A program made the translations under genes and the position numbers. From positions 6,785,723 to 6,849,722 of the forward strand of contig OX463842.1 in NCBI GenBank assembly GCA_949825065.1: DNA of 64,000 nt, given 5' to 3'. How positions within the stretch are numbered: the stretch's first letter is position 1; every line of letters starts with the position of its first letter. The notes under the pieces are model-generated. The model did not search any database and had not been told where the DNA came from. It was given only the letters and a program-made list of their open reading frames with translations. Below, in pieces: positions 1 through 9,532 of the stretch. This stretch comes from Odontocerum albicorne (taxonomy: Eukaryota; Arthropoda; Insecta; Trichoptera; Odontoceridae).

Positions 1-191
1 TGAATCATTATTTACGGTGTCCGTGTAAATCGTCGTCATTTTAGCAGATTTTTTTTTGACATTCTTTCGATACACTTATCGTGTAGAGTCAAGGTTTGCA
101 TAAAATATTTAAAATAAAATGTAATAAGTCTCTTGAGTACATTGATTATCATAAATTATTTCAGCCGTCGGCTTTCGTCCTTATCATTATC

Positions 192-667
192 CTAATACAA
201 TTTAATTTTTTTTGTAGCCATTGCCATGTCATTTCTGTTGTCGTTTACCCTTTTTCCGAATCGGCGTCCTGTCCCGGCGTAAGATTTGAAGATAGCCGGT
301 CCCTCCGCCGATGCGTCGTACACTGTAGGGCGATTGATCGAGGCGCGTTTCATCTTGCGCAGTCTCGTTCTCAGCACCCTGTCTCCCTTGATGACGTTCC
401 TCCAGGCGTCGTTCACTTTCGAGGCGGCCAGCAGTGAATCTCCGTCGAGTTTTCTGTGAACAAAAGAAACATAATTATTAGTTACATGTCAGGATAAAAT
501 GAACAAAAAATATACATGAATTAAAACCAAATCCTTCGCATACTATACGATGCGTCGGTATAAAAAACTTACCTGAAGATCATCGAAGTAATCTCTGCGG
601 GCAATCTGGCGACCATGTCGCGCATGTCGTACACCATCACGCACAATAAGGAGAAAAATGAATCCAT
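192..667 (-). CDS. Small two-exon F-box protein gene
   Basis: Exon 1 is complement(573..667) and exon 2 is complement(192..453). The 119-bp intron between them starts GTAAGT and ends TTCACAG, phase 2. The spliced product is 118 aa. Exon 1 gives a short N-terminus ending LPAEITSMIF, and exon 2 continues KLDGDSLLAASKVNDAW. Together these make the F-box pattern (LPxEI, then IFxxLDxxSLLxAS, then VNxxWRxVI) at about residues 22-58. F-box domains bind Skp1 and recruit substrates to SCF ubiquitin ligases. No LRR, WD or other substrate domain follows, only a basic tail with RRFGKRV and KKIK, so this is short for the family. The start is the ATG just upstream of the F-box. Exon 2 is clearly GC-richer than its AT-rich surroundings. 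The reading as F-box is from motif; the specific gene is not recognised, and expression is unknown. Confidence 0.72.
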
Positions 668-1056
668 AATACTTGATTTTGTAAAGAATGTCTACGAAAA
701 TCTTTCATGAATATATTGACTTATTAGCAATTTCAACGCTAGCCTGTTGGATTCATCTCGACCGTAACGTAAACACCGCGCGCTAGACATGCGTCTCGCG
801 TACGCTTATGTTTTCAACAGTTCGCTTTCCGTCGGCTTTGGATTCGGTAATATTCGGGTCGCGGTGCCATGTTTATCAATGCGGAGCAATATTTCATTTA
901 TTTTTATTGAGTAAAATACCTTAACGACGGTAGTCGTCTCTTCTATCAATATTATTTTTTGCCATTTTTTTTTCAAAATTTAACTATCTCGTTCATATTT
1001 ATTCTTGACAATAAAATAAAAATCTCTCTTTTTTTGTGTAAATTGATTGACACATT
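668..1056 (-). other. 5' flank of the F-box gene
   Basis: This is the sequence upstream of exon 1 on the minus strand. It has a GC-rich patch at about 770-880 in otherwise AT-rich DNA. An upstream ATG on the minus strand near 870 opens a frame of about 17 codons before a stop, so a leader with an upstream ORF is possible. No convincing TATA box or initiator can be named. The block is absent from the second copy of the locus. Confidence 0.3.
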
Positions 1057-1247
1057 TTGAATCATTATTTACGGTGTCCGTGTAAATCGTCGTCATTTTA
1101 GCAGATTTTTTTTTTGACATTCTTTCCATACACTTATCGTGTAGTCAAGGTTTGCATAAAATATTTAAAAAAAAATGTAATAAGTCTCTTGAGTACATTG
1201 GTTATCATAAATTATTTCAGCCGTCGGCTTTCGTCCTTATCATTATC

Positions 1248-1535
1248 CTAATACAATTTAATTTTTTTTGTAGCCATTGCCATGTCATTTCTGTTGTCGT
1301 TTACCCTTTTTCCGAATCGGCGTCCTGTCCCGGCGTAAGATTTGAAGATAGCCGGTCCCTCCGCCGATGCGTCGTACACTGTAGGGCGATTGATCGAGGC
1401 GCGTTTCATCTTGCGCAGTCTCGTTCTCAGCACCCTGTCTCCCTTGATGACGTTCCTCCAGGCGTCGTTCACTTTCGAGGCGGCCAGCAGTGAATCTCCG
1501 TCGAGTTTTCGTTTCCCGCCAACCCCTCCGTCCAC
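1248..1535 (-). pseudogene. F-box exon 2 copy fused to mariner sequence
   Basis: Complement(1248..1509) repeats exon 2 of the neighbouring F-box gene without a visible base change. Its intron acceptor is gone: the base after the exon boundary belongs to a mariner transposase gene read in a non-transposase frame. By chance this supplies an in-frame ATG, giving a 95-aa open frame that begins MDGGVGGKRKLDGD and runs into the F-box C-terminal half and basic tail. The first half of the F-box (LPxEI) is missing, so Skp1 binding would be doubtful. It is probably a pseudogene. A chimeric transcript cannot be excluded from sequence alone. Confidence 0.6.
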
Positions 1536-2250
1536 TTTTCCACCTCCTTCTTTAGCTCCTCGTCGGAGGTAAAGAGATAGTAATCTGAAGGTGCTAGGTC
1601 AGGGGAATGCGCGGGATGGTGCAGGACATCCCTTTTAAACGAGGCGAGCAGTTCCTTCGTGGCGTTGGCCGTATGTGGTCTGACATTGTCGTGCAGCAGG
1701 CAGACTCCCTTTGTCAGCATGCCTCTCCTCTTGTTTTGAATCACCCTCCGCAATTTTTTTAGGGTCTCACAGTATCTTGCAGAGTTGATGGTCTCCCCTT
1801 GAGGCATATATTCAATTAAAATTATGCCTTAACAGTCCCAAAACAATTTCGTCAATTTCGTCAGTCATAATTGAAGGTCTTCCGCTCCTCTGATCATCAT
1901 GCACAGACGCACGATCGTTTTTAAACTCGCGACACCACTTGTACACACTCGTACGATTCATAGCTTTATCACCATATGCAGTTTTCACCTCATTATAAAC
2001 CTCAACCGGAGGTTTTCCCTTCCAAACGAGCTAACGGATGACGCCGCGTATTTTGCACTTGGCGGGAGATTGGATTTACATTTTTCACGAAACGTGTTGT
2101 CGCGTCGACACTTCTCAACGTACTGACCTCGAACCGGTCTCATTGAGGAGGGGAAGGGTCAGGCTACACGGATGTGTAGCCAACATGTCGAAAAATAAAA
2201 TCCATCCGGTCGTGAGAGCCTCAGTACACTTACTTTCTGGATACTCCTCG
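1511..2250 (-). mobile_element. Mariner, internally deleted, 3' end lost
   Basis: This is the same family as the nearly full-length element at 25686-27017. The 5' inverted repeat lies at about 2221-2250 beside target TA 2251-2252. Two internal deletions are visible by comparison: one removes the middle of the transposase gene (joined near 1830), the other a dozen codons after YYLFTS. The remaining C-terminal part keeps the second aspartate in LLHDN and the third in APSDYYLF, spaced DD34D. The 3' terminal repeat is missing because the element ends at the F-box exon 2 boundary. It cannot encode a working enzyme. Confidence 0.85.
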
Positions 2251-2589
2251 TACATGAATTAAAACTAAATGTAATAAATCCTTCGCATACTATACGATGC
2301 GTTGGTAAAAAAAACTTATTTGTTTACTTTCTACAGCGAGGTCTCCATAAAAAAAATTAGGTTTTAATACAAAATATTAACTGAGATAAAAAATAAAATA
2401 TTAACTACTGGTTTTTAGCCAAAAAAACGCTCATTTTATGCAAAAGATTCTCGGAATAAAAGGGTGAAACTTCCATCATATTTTCCCTGCCACGTGTAAA
2501 AATTGTCGAAGTTTACATCGTTAGACATTTTACTCTAGATGAATCCATCACGAATGACTGTCATATCACAAATTAGGCCTCGCCGTAAG

Positions 2590-3236
2590 CTTCCGTATTC
2601 CTTTCCGTGGTTACAGTCCTAAGACTGGTTTGCAGCAATTTGAACTCTTCTCCTCCATTCCCCCCTGTCCTGTGCGGCTCTTTTTAAGTCTGTGTATGTT
2701 GAGCAGCGCACGTCCACCAACAGGTCCTCCAGGTACTCTCGGCGTGGGCGTCCCCTAGAGTTTGTCCCCTCGGTCATGCCCTCCATTATGGCATGCAAGA
2801 GGCCCTCTTGTCGTATTATATGCCCGATCCATCTTGCACGCCTTTCGGACAGGATCCTGAGCAGGTGCCTTCCTCCTTCGATTCGTTGGAGAACCTCTTC
2901 ATTTGTGATGCGGTCTCTCCAGGAAATTCCTAATAGTCTTCTATAGGACCACATCTCAAAAGCTTCTAGTCTTCGTCTATCTCTTTCGGATAGGCACCAT
3001 GTCTCGCAGCCGTACATCAAGATACTCCATACATAGGTCTTGATGAGGAGTATTCTCAGTTTAAGGTCTATATTATTTGATTCTATTATTTTCGACCTTT
3101 TATTAAATGCAAGTCTAGCCTGATGTATACGGCTGTCGACCTCGCTCTTGGACCGACCGTCCCATGTTATTTTGCTCCCGAGGTAGACAAACTCCTTGGT
3201 GTTCTTTAGTGGTTTACCCGACATCACTATTCTCAT
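2590..3236 (-). mobile_element. RTE-like LINE fragment (C-terminal RT region)
   Basis: A 205-codon open frame covers the region after the catalytic part of a non-LTR reverse transcriptase. Diagnostic stretches are EFVYLGSKITWDGRSKSE, then a YGCETWCLS motif, EAFEMWSYRRLLGISW, and RARWIGHIIRQ followed by a GRPRREY motif. These match the RTE-like LINEs common in insects. The catalytic FADD box, endonuclease and 5' end are absent, as in a 5'-truncated insertion. The frame is uninterrupted, so the insertion may be fairly young. It belongs to a different LINE family from the other fragments here. Confidence 0.8.
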
Positions 3237-3241
3237 CTGGT

Positions 3242-3305
3242 GCTGCGCTCGGCCGTATTATGGAATGTTAAACACTTCCGTATTATGGAATGTTAAACAC
3301 TTCAA
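3242..3305. repeat. Short direct duplication
   Basis: A unit of about 28 bp containing CCGTATTATGGAATGTTAAA occurs twice in tandem just upstream of the degenerate endonuclease fragment. It has no coding meaning that I can see. Confidence 0.6.
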
Positions 3306-3329
3306 CAAGTCGGGTCACAAACACAAACA

Positions 3330-3720
3330 TTTTCAGTCATCAGGCAGTATGGCAATGCTTACAATCGAAATTAAGGAAAAATACAGCCTATTAAGTTTAC
3401 GCACTGAAAACGACGCCACAGTAATGAATAAATTGAAAAATTCTGTGACGACTTAACGAGACCTAATCTAGAAAGAAATCACTATTTCAAAATTTTCATG
3501 GGAGATTTCAAAGCTAAAATTGGACAATTCAGAGACTGCAAAAAATGGATATCTTTAAAAAAATACAGCAGCGAGTAGATCAAGACAGAAATCAATGAGA
3601 ACAAAATGACCCTAAGAGTAACCAGTTCCAACTAATTTAAAACCGATGACTTGCAACTAATACAGTTTTATATATAAACCAAAACCCTAACCCGACATAA
3701 TCGTAAACATTTAAAATCTT
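3330..3720 (+). mobile_element. Degenerate LINE endonuclease fragment
   Basis: Near 3500-3530 the plus strand reads FMGDFKAKIGQF, which resembles the GDFNAKIG active-site block of the APE-type endonuclease of non-LTR retrotransposons. Stops and frameshifts surround it. It is too decayed to assign to a family and lies opposite in orientation to the LINE at 2590-3236, so it is probably a separate insertion. Confidence 0.5.
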
Positions 3721-4151
3721 TGTGCTTTTTCATTTAAAATTTCATTATTTATTTATACTTTCAATAGTTAACTTGTCTTTTTTTAATAAATACATTATTT
3801 GTCATAGTTATTGATTGACTTATTTATCGTATCAAGAATTGACAGCTGTGAAATAATATTTTAAAAATAAATATGTTGGTATTATGAAATTAAATAAATT
3901 ATAACTATTGAACGGTAAGGACGATAACATTTTTTTTGTTACACACAGACGACAGCAGATTTTATATTGTTTGAGGATGTATGTTATCTTAATATTAAAA
4001 AAAACACACAATATACAAGTTGTGATCATTTTTTTAAAATATAATATAAGGTTTTCTTTACTACACACAAGTGGCCCTCGACTTTCGCACATTCTACTTT
4101 CGCACAATTCGCTATTTCGCAATTTTTTTAAAATTCAATTTTTTAAAGATT

Positions 4152-4592
4152 TGTAGGGATCCACGGTCTCCGCTGAATATTGTCGCATACATACGGTCAA
4201 TGACCGATGAGATAAACTTCGCATTCCTCGACAACTTTAAATAAACAGTCCGAAGTTCATACGCCGGCCATTCAAGTCCAAAGATCACCCGCCGGCCAAT
4301 CATCCCGTAGCGAGCGGACCGCACTACATACTAGAGAGAGAACGCACCACGCTGTCTCGCCGGTTCCGTAAATAGATTGTTACCCACATACTACAATTGA
4401 CCATTTCTGCATTCACAGAAGCGAGATAGAAGCATATCGCGAGCGCACTCCCGCGCCCATTCTGAAATGTTATAAATACCTATGTACTATCAAAATAAAC
4501 AATTCACTCTCCTTCCGCATTGTGATCTAACGTGTTTTATTTATTTATCAACAATCATAATCATCATATACCTTTAAGGGACATTCCCTAAA
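4152..4592 (+). mobile_element. Solo LTR, copy L1
   Basis: This 441-bp element begins TGTAGGGATCC and ends CCCTAAA. GATT occurs on both sides (4148-4151, 4593-4596), a clean 4-bp target duplication. Inside are the family marker GGTCAATGACCG, a TATAAATACC box at 4471 and an AATAAA about 20 bp later, the compact promoter and poly(A) layout of an LTR. No gag or pol sequence adjoins it, so it is a solo LTR. It interrupts the pogo-like element, so it is younger than that element. Confidence 0.75.
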
Positions 4593-4597
4593 GATTT

Positions 4598-5190
4598 TTG
4601 TCGATAATGCAAAAATTGTTCACTTCCACGCAGTCGCTCCCACTTTTTTGGAAGAACTATAATAAATTAAACGCAATAAATAATATTGGAGACTCGTGGG
4701 CTGAAATAAAAGAGTCAACAATGAAAGGTTCCTGGAAACAATTATGCCCGCAAATGATGAGTGATTTTATAAATTCTGAAGAAACTCCGGAAACTATCAC
4801 AGATGAAATAGTTAGCCTAATGAATGAACTAAACTTGGATGTCAACAACGAAGATGTTAATGAGTTGATTGAATCTAATTCAGTACCTCTGTCAAATGAA
4901 TACTTAATTGAGCAACAAGAGTTAAATGAAATACACAATGAAAGTTAGGAAGAAGAAGCTGATAAAATCGTCAAGACTTTGACAATAAAAAATATGAATA
5001 AAGCCTTCATGTATCTTGATAGTTTTTGACTATCATGGAAGAATGTGATCCCAATGGAGAACGTATATCTCAAGTACGTAGGGCGATTGAAAAAGACACA
5101 GCATGTTATAGAGCTATTTATCAAGAAAAGAAAAAATAAGGTGGTATTCAACTAACCCTTGACAAGTTTATAAAGAAAACACCTGAAAGC
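4598..5190 (+). pseudogene. Pogo/Tigger transposase C-terminal fragment
   Basis: A 116-codon frame contains NNIGDSWAEIKESTMKGSWK, which matches the conserved segment after the DDE domain in Tigger/jerky-type transposases (WxxV/IxxSTIxNSWKK). An acidic, leucine-rich stretch follows to a stop at 4946, after which decayed sequence continues in the same style. The DNA-binding helix-turn-helix half is missing. The start ATG is simply the first one after the LTR insertion and is not a natural start. Confidence 0.6.
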
Positions 5191-5371
5191 AGTTAAACAC
5201 GCCTCGTTAATTTAATTATGTACTATACATTGATAAATAAATATTATCATTGATAAATAAATATTTTAAAATACAATTTTTAATGTTTTTTTACATCCCT
5301 TTACTTTCCAACATTCAACATTCGCATACATTTTCAGGAACCAATTATGTGTGAAAATTGAGGGCCGCCTG

Positions 5372-5681
5372 TATTGCTAAGTCTTTCAAACACGATAGAT
5401 TAATATTTTATAATTTATTTTAATGATGTCAGTCAAAGCAGAGCTCATTCCCTCGCCACAATCTGCTCTTAAATACCTCACCAGTCTCTGGATTTTGAGT
5501 GCATTTATTCTGAACAGAGAGAAGTAGGTGCTGACTGTTTATTCTTGAAATGGAAATTCCCGTATTTATATACGTAGTTTGATATTTGAATGCAATTACT
5601 TAAATAGCAGGACAAATATAATGAGAATCTAGTTCGAAATGAAAGCTATTTGCAACTCCTCCATGTACACATGTGAGGTAT
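5372..5681. other. No recognisable feature
   Basis: AT-rich sequence between the pogo-like element and the next solo LTR. I see no open frame of note, no terminal repeat and no family motif. Confidence 0.6.
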
Positions 5682-5685
5682 AGGT

Positions 5686-6234
5686 TGTAGGATACCTACC
5701 TAAATAAATATTTAATTGTCAAAATAAATAAGTGAATTGTTAAACATAATTTATTGTTAAAATAGTAAACATACAGGGTCAATGACCGATGTACTATTTA
5801 CAACAATGTGTACTCACAAGTAGTATTTACGTTTTGTCTAGCCATCTCCGAATACAAATAAATATCTACCCGTCAATGCATGCGCCAGAGTAAGACAGAA
5901 TATGTATCGCGAACTGGTTCATTCATTAGTATAAATTACCCACGCGCCGAGAAATAAATATATATTATTATTGTACATTCAACTGTCAAAGACTTGTTTT
6001 TATTTATCGACCATTCACTCTCACTTTCGTTCATCCGCATTCCTGAGTATTTATATTTAAATAAATACAAATCAAGATCATCACGACGTATCAAGATAAG
6101 CAACTCGCTACATCGATGACCCTGAACGAGAAGGAACGCAGAATTCGACTAAAACGAAGATAGCGATGTCAATATCAACATCATCAGCACGTCCTAATAG
6201 GATACATGCTACATTGATAACGACCATCGCTACA
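5686..6234 (+). mobile_element. Solo LTR, copy L6 (diverged)
   Basis: It begins TGTAGGATACC and ends CGCTACA, with AGGT on both sides (5682-5685, 6235-6238). At 549 bp it is longer than its relatives. It carries GGTCAATGACCG, a TATAAATTACC box near 5930, AATAAA, and the terminal motif ATCATCACGACGTATCAA shared with copy L2. It keeps canonical TG...CA ends, unlike the other copies, which end in AAA. Confidence 0.7.
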
Positions 6235-6270
6235 AGGTCAATTAAAAAGGGCATTCTTAGAATAGCCCAG

Positions 6271-7148
6271 GGTGCATTTGTTATGGGTATGGTAAATTTG
6301 ATTTAAATAGAGGAATTTATCATCATTGTGATGTTTTTGACTTTGTACGAGTAAAATGATTATTTTTCTAGTAAAAATAGTGCGGTACCAGATTTGGTTG
6401 CAGTTTAACTAATCGTCATAGTAATTTGACTGAAAGATGTAACGAATATATATTATTACTTTGTTTCTACCTTGAATACATATTTAAATGTTCAATAAGG
6501 TCTGAAAATACGAAAGTGTATAGAAAAAGTCAATGGGCCACTAAAATATATAAACTGAAACCGGATAGTATCAAAATGTCCTAAGATGATAATCCACAAC
6601 AGTATTTTACACCAACTTCAATGAATTGGAGTGAAAAGTGAACGTGAACGAAAAGTACTGAAAGGAGTTGAATTAATGCTATAGAAATACTACCTTGATC
6701 AAAAAGTTTTAGGACTTTATTCATAAAATCGAAAATACAAGTTTATTCATCAAAATCAATATTGCCCCTTTCAAAGTACTCCCTATCGACTGCAATGCAC
6801 TTACGCCAGCGCTTGATCCAATCCTCGAAACACCGCTGGTACTCAATTTTCGGTATGTCCATCAGAGCATCTTCGATTTTTTTATGACATCCTCTCGGGT
6901 GCCGTAACGCGTTCCGCGAAGCGGTTTTTAAAGTCGGTTGAACAGGAAAAAGTCGCAGGGAGCCAGATCAGGTGAATTCGAAGGCTGCTGGATAGTACTC
7001 GTGTTGTTTATGGTAAAAAACTTATGGAAATCATGTCTTTCGCGATTTCAACGCGGTCCTTTTTTTGCATGAAATTGAGGTCTTTTGGCACCAGTTTTGC
7101 AGCGACACGTCTGAGGCCCAAATCATTAACCAAAATGTCTTGAGCGGA
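6271..7148. repeat. Left arm of large inverted repeat
   Basis: This sequence is repeated in reverse complement at 9074-9946. The arm contains LINE-D sequence (6271-6689) followed by the 3' part of a mariner in minus orientation (6690-7148). The arms are closely similar with scattered substitutions and small indels. The spacer is about 1.9 kb. Because the shared segment includes both the mariner and its flanking LINE, it arose by inverted duplication of DNA, not by two independent insertions. Confidence 0.85.
6690..7148 (-). mobile_element. Mariner fragment in left arm
   Basis: The 3' terminal repeat CTACCTTGATCAAAAAGTTT starts at 6690 beside TA. On the minus strand the frame reads DLGLRRVAAKLVPKDLNF and then, after a deletion, the C-terminal part with SPDLAPCDFFLF-like residues. 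It stops abruptly at 7148 within an AQDILVNDLG segment and is followed by LINE-D sequence. The catalytic centre is largely deleted, as in the partner copy. Confidence 0.75.
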
Positions 7149-7260
7149 ATTAATGCTGTAGAAATACGTGCACTGTTGAAATGACACATACTGTATAGAA
7201 ATACGTGCACTGTAAAAATAACACATACCTAAGCATAATAACACACACTGAATCATATTT
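7149..7260 (+). mobile_element. LINE-D fragment with local duplication
   Basis: It begins with the LINE-D motif AATTAATGCTGTAGAAATAC, which is also the pre-insertion target of the mariner at 8605. The segment TAGAAATACGTGCACTGT occurs twice, about 37 bp apart. It is degenerate, with no useful reading frame. Confidence 0.5.
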
Positions 7261-7468
7261 GGTCACTCGTGATACTGCAGCGCATCCATCATGTTTGCAG
7301 AGGACCGAATTAATTGGTTCACAATCCTGATAAAGCATCGAACGGCGAGTATGAGAGAGAGAATAAAGTGAACTGTCAACGAGATCCGAAGTACTTTACG
7401 TCATCTAAAACCGAACCTGAGGAAAATATGGTTATTTATTTATGTTTTTTTTTTATATTTCACATAAT

Positions 7469-7764
7469 ACGAGTATGTATAAACTTAGTTCAAGTGTCGC
7501 TGTACTGCGTATATGTACGAGTATGTATAAACTTAGTTCAAGTGTCGCTGTACTGCGTATATGTACGAGTATGTATAAACTTAGTTCAAGTGTCGCTGTA
7601 CTGCGTATATGTACGAGTATGTATAAACTTAGTTCAAGTGTCGCTGTACTGCGTATATGTACGAGTATGTATAAACTTAGTTCAAGTGTCGCTGTACTGC
7701 GTATATGTACGAGTATGTATAAACTTAGTTCAAGTGTCGCTGTACTGCGTATATGTACGAGTAT
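7469..7764. repeat. 48-bp tandem repeat, six copies
   Basis: Six full units of 48 bp, apparently identical, are followed by the first 8 bp of a seventh. Because 48 is divisible by 3, two forward frames stay open across the array, one repeating MYKLSSSVAVLRICTS and the other VCINLVQVSLYCVYVR. Near-identity of the copies suggests recent expansion. I regard the open frames as a by-product of the repeat, not as genes. Confidence 0.9.
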
Positions 7765-7859
7765 ATCAAATCTTAAATTTGTCTGTGAATTTTATAAGAC
7801 TACACCATATTTACCTTCAAATCTGTAATAAAATTATAAAATATTATAAGATTGAAATG

Positions 7860-8030
7860 ATCCGAATAAATGCTATAGAAATGCATGCTTTGAGATAATA
7901 CATGATGTGACAATGTATGACCAAATTAAGTGGTTAGGGATAAATGTGAACTTAAGACTGAGGTGTTTAAGAAAGATGAAAAGGATCTGTGATGGTTTGA
8001 GCATGAAGAACGAATAAACAAAGAAATTCC
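7860..8030 (+). mobile_element. LINE-D fragment, decayed
   Basis: The plus strand reads RINAIEMHALR near 7860-7895 and later a decayed LRKMKRICDGL that aligns with the LRWFGH block usual in this LINE. Stops separate the two. It lies between the two arms of the inverted repeat. Confidence 0.55.
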
Positions 8031-8039
8031 ATCACGCCT

Positions 8040-8236
8040 TTTTTTCTTCCACCTGGCGAGTTTATTGCCATGTGGCAATCTTTTCCAACCAACCGGAAAG
8101 ATGTTTTAAATGGGCCCTAAGGGAAAACCAGACTGGAATTCCATTTTTAAAAAATCTTGATTCCAGCGGGGATCGAACCCGCAACCTCCGGATTGGCAAA
8201 CAAATATCTTACCACCAGGCCACGGAGGTTGTCTTT
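8040..8236 (-). mobile_element. tRNA-derived SINE, copy S1
   Basis: On the minus strand a tRNA-like head carries an A box (TGGCCTGGTGGTAAG) and a B box (GGTTCGATCCCCGC), followed by a body with CCAGTCTGGTTTTCC and a tail containing GGTTGGTTGG and TTGCCATGTGGCAA. RNA polymerase III would start from the head. The tail resembles the 3' end of the LINE at 34745-35690. It is the best-preserved minus-strand copy. Confidence 0.8.
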
Positions 8237-8239
8237 CCC

Positions 8240-8604
8240 TGTAGGCACAGATGACATAGTGCCAGAGTTTCCTTCCGTCACACATTATTCGCCTCTTCTA
8301 CATCTGTTCACCTTCTCACATAACTCCTACGGTTTATCTGACTTTCTACAAAATAACATTCACTTGATACAACCATACTTTCCTTAGTATTCTTCTACTA
8401 TGTCTACTACATAAATTTCCCCTTCGTATTTGTTTCGTTGGTCTTTCTTCGTTTATTGGTTCTACTCGTACATGCCTTCACTATCTCAGAATGTTCTTTG
8501 TTATCTCACTCACAAAATTACCCTTAATGTTACATTCATTCCTAGTTACTTCGTTCCGTATCATGTTATACATTATCACCCTATATATTTTAACAGCGCA
8601 CGTA
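8240..8604 (-). mobile_element. LINE-D 3' end, target of the mariner insertion
   Basis: On the minus strand it holds the decayed end of the LINE-D reading frame and 3' tail. Together with 9533-9946 it forms one minus-strand LINE-D copy split by the mariner at 8605-9532. The joined flanks across the mariner recreate the LINE motif seen intact at 7149. Confidence 0.6.
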
Positions 8605-9532
8605 CTACCTTGATAAAAAAAGTGTTAGGACCGGCCACCGTGTGGCGCTGTCAGTCACCCGATTGGAATTCTTTTTTTTTTTGTTAGGTTACCACATCTA
8701 TCATTGACACTTCCCTCTAAATTTCAGCGTCATAGCTTGACATTTGTAAAAGTTACGCTGTACTGAGTACATCTACCTTTGTGCGTTTTTTCGATTTTTT
8801 ACATGTTTGAAAATGGCATTAACTGTGCATCAACGAGTTTGCATTAAATTTTGTGTGAAAAACGGATTTAACGGTCCGCAGACCTTGGAAATGTTGGAGA
8901 AGTGTTTTTCGGTGGCACGAACGCTTCAGAAGTGGCCGTGATTCGGTCGAAGATGACGAACGCAGTGACAGTCGAAAACCGATGAAAACATCGATAAAAT
9001 CAAAGAAATGTTGACCGAAAACCGCAAATTGACCATCAAAGAGCTGGCAGAGGTCTTGAACATCGCTTATAGATCCGCTCAAGACATTTTGGTTAATGAT
9101 TTGGGCCTCAGACGTGTCGCTGCAAAACTGGTGCCGAAAGACCTCAATTTCATGCAAAAAAAGGACCGCGTTGAAATCGCGAAATACATGATTTCCATAA
9201 GTTTTTTACCATAAACAACACGAGTACTATCCAGCAGCCTTCGAATTCACCTGATCTGGCTCCCTGCGACTTTTTTCTGTTCAACCGACTTAAAAAACCG
9301 CTTCGCGGAACGCGTTACGGCACCCGAGAGGATGTCATAAAAAAATCGAAGATGCTCTGATGAACATACCGAAAATTGAGTACCAGCGGTGTTTCGAGGA
9401 TTGGATCAAGCGCTGGCGTAAGTGCGTTGCAGTCGATGGGGAGTACTTTGAAGGGGGCAATATTGATTTTGATGAATAAACTTGTATTTTCGATTTTATG
9501 AATAAAGTCCTAAAACTTTTTGATCAAGGTAG
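8605..9532 (+). mobile_element. Mariner with internal deletion
   Basis: The terminal repeats CTACCTTGATAAAAAAAGTG (left) and the matching right end finish at 8605 and 9532, with TA on both sides. The transposase start is near 8815 (ALTVHQRVCIKFCVKNGF). The frame then breaks, resumes with ENRKLTIKELAEVLNIAYRS and DLGLRRVAAKLVPKDLNF (9008-9214), loses the catalytic middle and ends with APCDFFLF, KPLRGTRYGTRED and DGEYFEGGNIDFDE. At 928 bp it lacks about 350 bp of a full mariner. It is non-autonomous. Confidence 0.8.

Larger units (their letters stand above)
1057..2319. repeat. Second copy of the F-box locus, split by mariner
   Basis: Bases 1057-1510 repeat 1-454, and 2253-2319 repeat about 515-570 (intron). 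Between them lies the mariner at 1511-2250. The empty target TA is visible in the first copy at 513-514. The 3' flank differs at about five places in roughly 150 bp, while the 262-bp exon 2 appears identical. Homology stops at the exon 2 acceptor on one side and within 2 bp of the exon 1 donor on the other, so exon 1 (573-667) has no counterpart here. Confidence 0.8.
4068..5371 (+). mobile_element. Pogo/Tigger-like DNA transposon, deleted
   Basis: The imperfect terminal inverted repeats are CAAGTGGCCCTCGACTTTCG at the left and, read inward from the right, CAGGCGGCCCTCAATTTTCA. TA follows the right end. Inside is a fragment of a pogo-type DDE transposase: an FVDNA block just after 4590, then a C-terminal domain. 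Most of the gene, including the DNA-binding half, is deleted. A solo LTR (4152-4592) sits in the remaining 5' part. Family assignment is from the C-terminal domain and the repeat style. Confidence 0.65.

Noticed and set aside
96..437. 113-codon plus-strand frame (and its twin at 1152-1493)
   Set aside because: It is the antisense of the GC-rich F-box exon 2. The minus strand has splice sites and a recognisable domain.
7314..7898. 194-codon frame with internal repeats as a protein-coding gene
   Set aside because: Its length comes from the 48-bp tandem repeat, which keeps two frames open at once. There is no family motif, and flanks are LINE and mariner debris.
8157..8232. A functional tRNA gene
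   Set aside because: A and B boxes are present, but the element has a SINE body and tail and several diverged copies in the window.
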